A stretch of 64,000 nt of DNA from assembly GCA_016197205.1 (NCBI GenBank), contig JACPWG010000034.1, positions 1 to 64,000 on the forward strand. The letters are read 5' to 3'. Positions within the stretch are counted from its first letter, which is position 1, and each line of letters opens with the position of its first letter. The stretch comes from Planctomycetota bacterium (GTDB lineage Bacteria; Planctomycetota; MHYJ01; WSZJ01; JACPWG01). A program made the position numbers and the translations under genes. Of the stretch, positions 63,244 through 64,000 are shown piece by piece. Under the pieces are notes generated by a model. That model made no database searches, was not told the origin of the DNA, and saw nothing but the letters and a program-made list of their open reading frames with translations.

Positions 63244-64000
63244 ATGGACAACCCTCCGCGCACGCCAGGGCAGGCCCCGCCGACGAGGGACCATCCCCCG
63301 TCGGAGCCCGCTCGACCTGAAGTTCCGCAGTCCGCGAACGCGAGCAGCGAGAAGGCTCCCCATCCCTCGGACCCGCCCGCGCCCGCCGCCGCCACGGAGG
63401 CCGCGCCAGGGCCGGGCGCTTCGCGCGCCGGCGCCAACGACGCCCTCACGATCCCAGCCTCCCATCCCCCCCCCGCGCCCGACCCGGGCGCCCCTGCAAG
63501 CCCAAGGGGCGGCGGCACGGGCGTGCGCAGGTCGGGGGGCGCGGGCGCCGCCGCGGTCGCGGCCTCGCCGGTCGCGGCCCTTCCCCTGCCGGAGCGTTTC
63601 GGCAACTATGAGCTCCTCGAGGAGCTGGCTCGCGGCGGGATGGGCGTGGTCTACCGCGCGAGACAGCTCGGGCTCGACCGTACGGTCGCTCTCAAAGTCG
63701 TCCTCGAAGGGGCCTTTGCTTCCGCGGACCAGCTCGAGCGTTTCCACCGGGAGGCGCGGGCGACCGCGCGTCTCACGCATCCCGCGATCGTCCCCCTCCA
63801 TGAGATCGGCGCCGTGGACGGCCGGCCCTTCTTCACGATGGAGTTCGTCGAGGGCCTGCCGCTCGACGCCTACGTAAAAAAAAGAGAGCCCTCCCCGCGC
63901 GCGCTCCTCGACCTGCTCCGGCAGGTGGTCGAAGCGGTCGCGTACGCGCACAGCCAGGGGGTGGTCCACCGCGACCTCAAGCCGGGCAACATCCTGATCG
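63244..64000 (+). CDS. Ser/Thr protein kinase, N-terminal part
   Basis: The frame is open from ATG 63244 to the end of the window (252 residues seen). The first 115 residues are Pro/Ala-rich and probably disordered. The kinase domain starts at FGNYELLEELARGGMGVVYR and has VALKVV, TMEFVEGLPLDAYV and HRDLKPGNIL, so the part seen is catalytically complete up to the catalytic loop. A run of eight A (63877-63884) codes for VKKREP and could favour slippage. An AGGAGG lies 14 bases ahead of the ATG, rather far. The C-terminal half lies beyond the window. Confidence 0.88.
   Translation, partial: MDNPPRTPGQAPPTRDHPPSEPARPEVPQSANASSEKAPHPSDPPAPAAATEAAPGPGASRAGANDALTIPASHPPPAPDPGAPASPRGGGTGVRRSGGAGAAAVAASPVAALPLPERFGNYELLEELARGGMGVVYRARQLGLDRTVALKVVLEGAFASADQLERFHREARATARLTHPAIVPLHEIGAVDGRPFFTMEFVEGLPLDAYVKKREPSPRALLDLLRQVVEAVAYAHSQGVVHRDLKPGNILI

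Overview
The window is high-GC bacterial chromosome (about two thirds G+C by eye). I found no rRNA, tRNA, CRISPR array or phage structure. Lineage is inference: several Ser/Thr kinases, many FHA domains, a GspE-N/zinc-ribbon/kinase-like fusion, HEAT and TPR proteins, an S1 protein with an Ala/Pro tail and dispersed non-coding repeats fit Planctomycetota best. Myxococcota is a weaker alternative.

Layout. 1-5.1 kb: end of a HEAT-repeat protein, a PilZ protein, and pabC and pabB. 5.3-9.1 kb: a 1248-residue protein with a degenerate kinase domain. 9.3-16.8 kb: an ATPase-HNH pair resembling Septu (the HNH gene has an in-frame TGA), a large TPR Ser/Thr kinase, and an EEP-type nuclease gene (in-frame TAG) followed by a small partner. 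17.3-25.3 kb: housekeeping genes cmk-rpsA, glmS with an exported protein behind it, and tyrS. 25.6-32.3 kb: an HNH protein, aat, a Wzc-like chain-length/ATPase protein, a GT39-type glycosyltransferase and a cupin-HTH regulator. 32.7-34.0 kb: a tiny Cys/Met protein divergent from an extraordinary protein that is one third methionine. 34.3-36.5 kb: pilT and rmlB. 36.7-43.8 kb: an FHA-kinase, a canonical kinase and two membrane FHA proteins. 43.8-55.0 kb: a Tad/Flp pilus locus (tadC, tadB, FHA-tadA, cpaB, TadE/TadG-like genes, prepilin peptidase, three pilin-like genes). 55.8-62.8 kb: a terpene-cyclase-fold protein, a Tat-exported DUF362 protein and a 1650-residue GGDEF-like/ATPase/HEAT protein. 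63.2 kb to the end: the start of another Ser/Thr kinase.

How genes work together. The strongest theme is phospho-signalling joined to surface pili. All genes from 55.0 down to 34.3 kb lie on the minus strand. The Tad motor ATPase has its own N-terminal FHA domain, and kinases and membrane FHA proteins follow tadC directly. Both Flp pilin genes share the same body and the gene cluster is served by two consensus-like sigma-70 promoters. No secretin (CpaC/RcpA) or TadZ is present here.

The most unusual non-coding feature is a 164-bp palindromic element in four full copies (25313, 32500, 38222, 46211), all in one orientation. Three abut or overlap a stop codon exactly and the fourth lies 15 bp from one. 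A decayed half copy probably lies behind a fifth gene. Two of the most probable accessory modules (ATPase-HNH and EEP nuclease pair) each carry one premature stop in an otherwise intact frame, so they look recently inactivated, unless these are sequence errors or readthrough sites.
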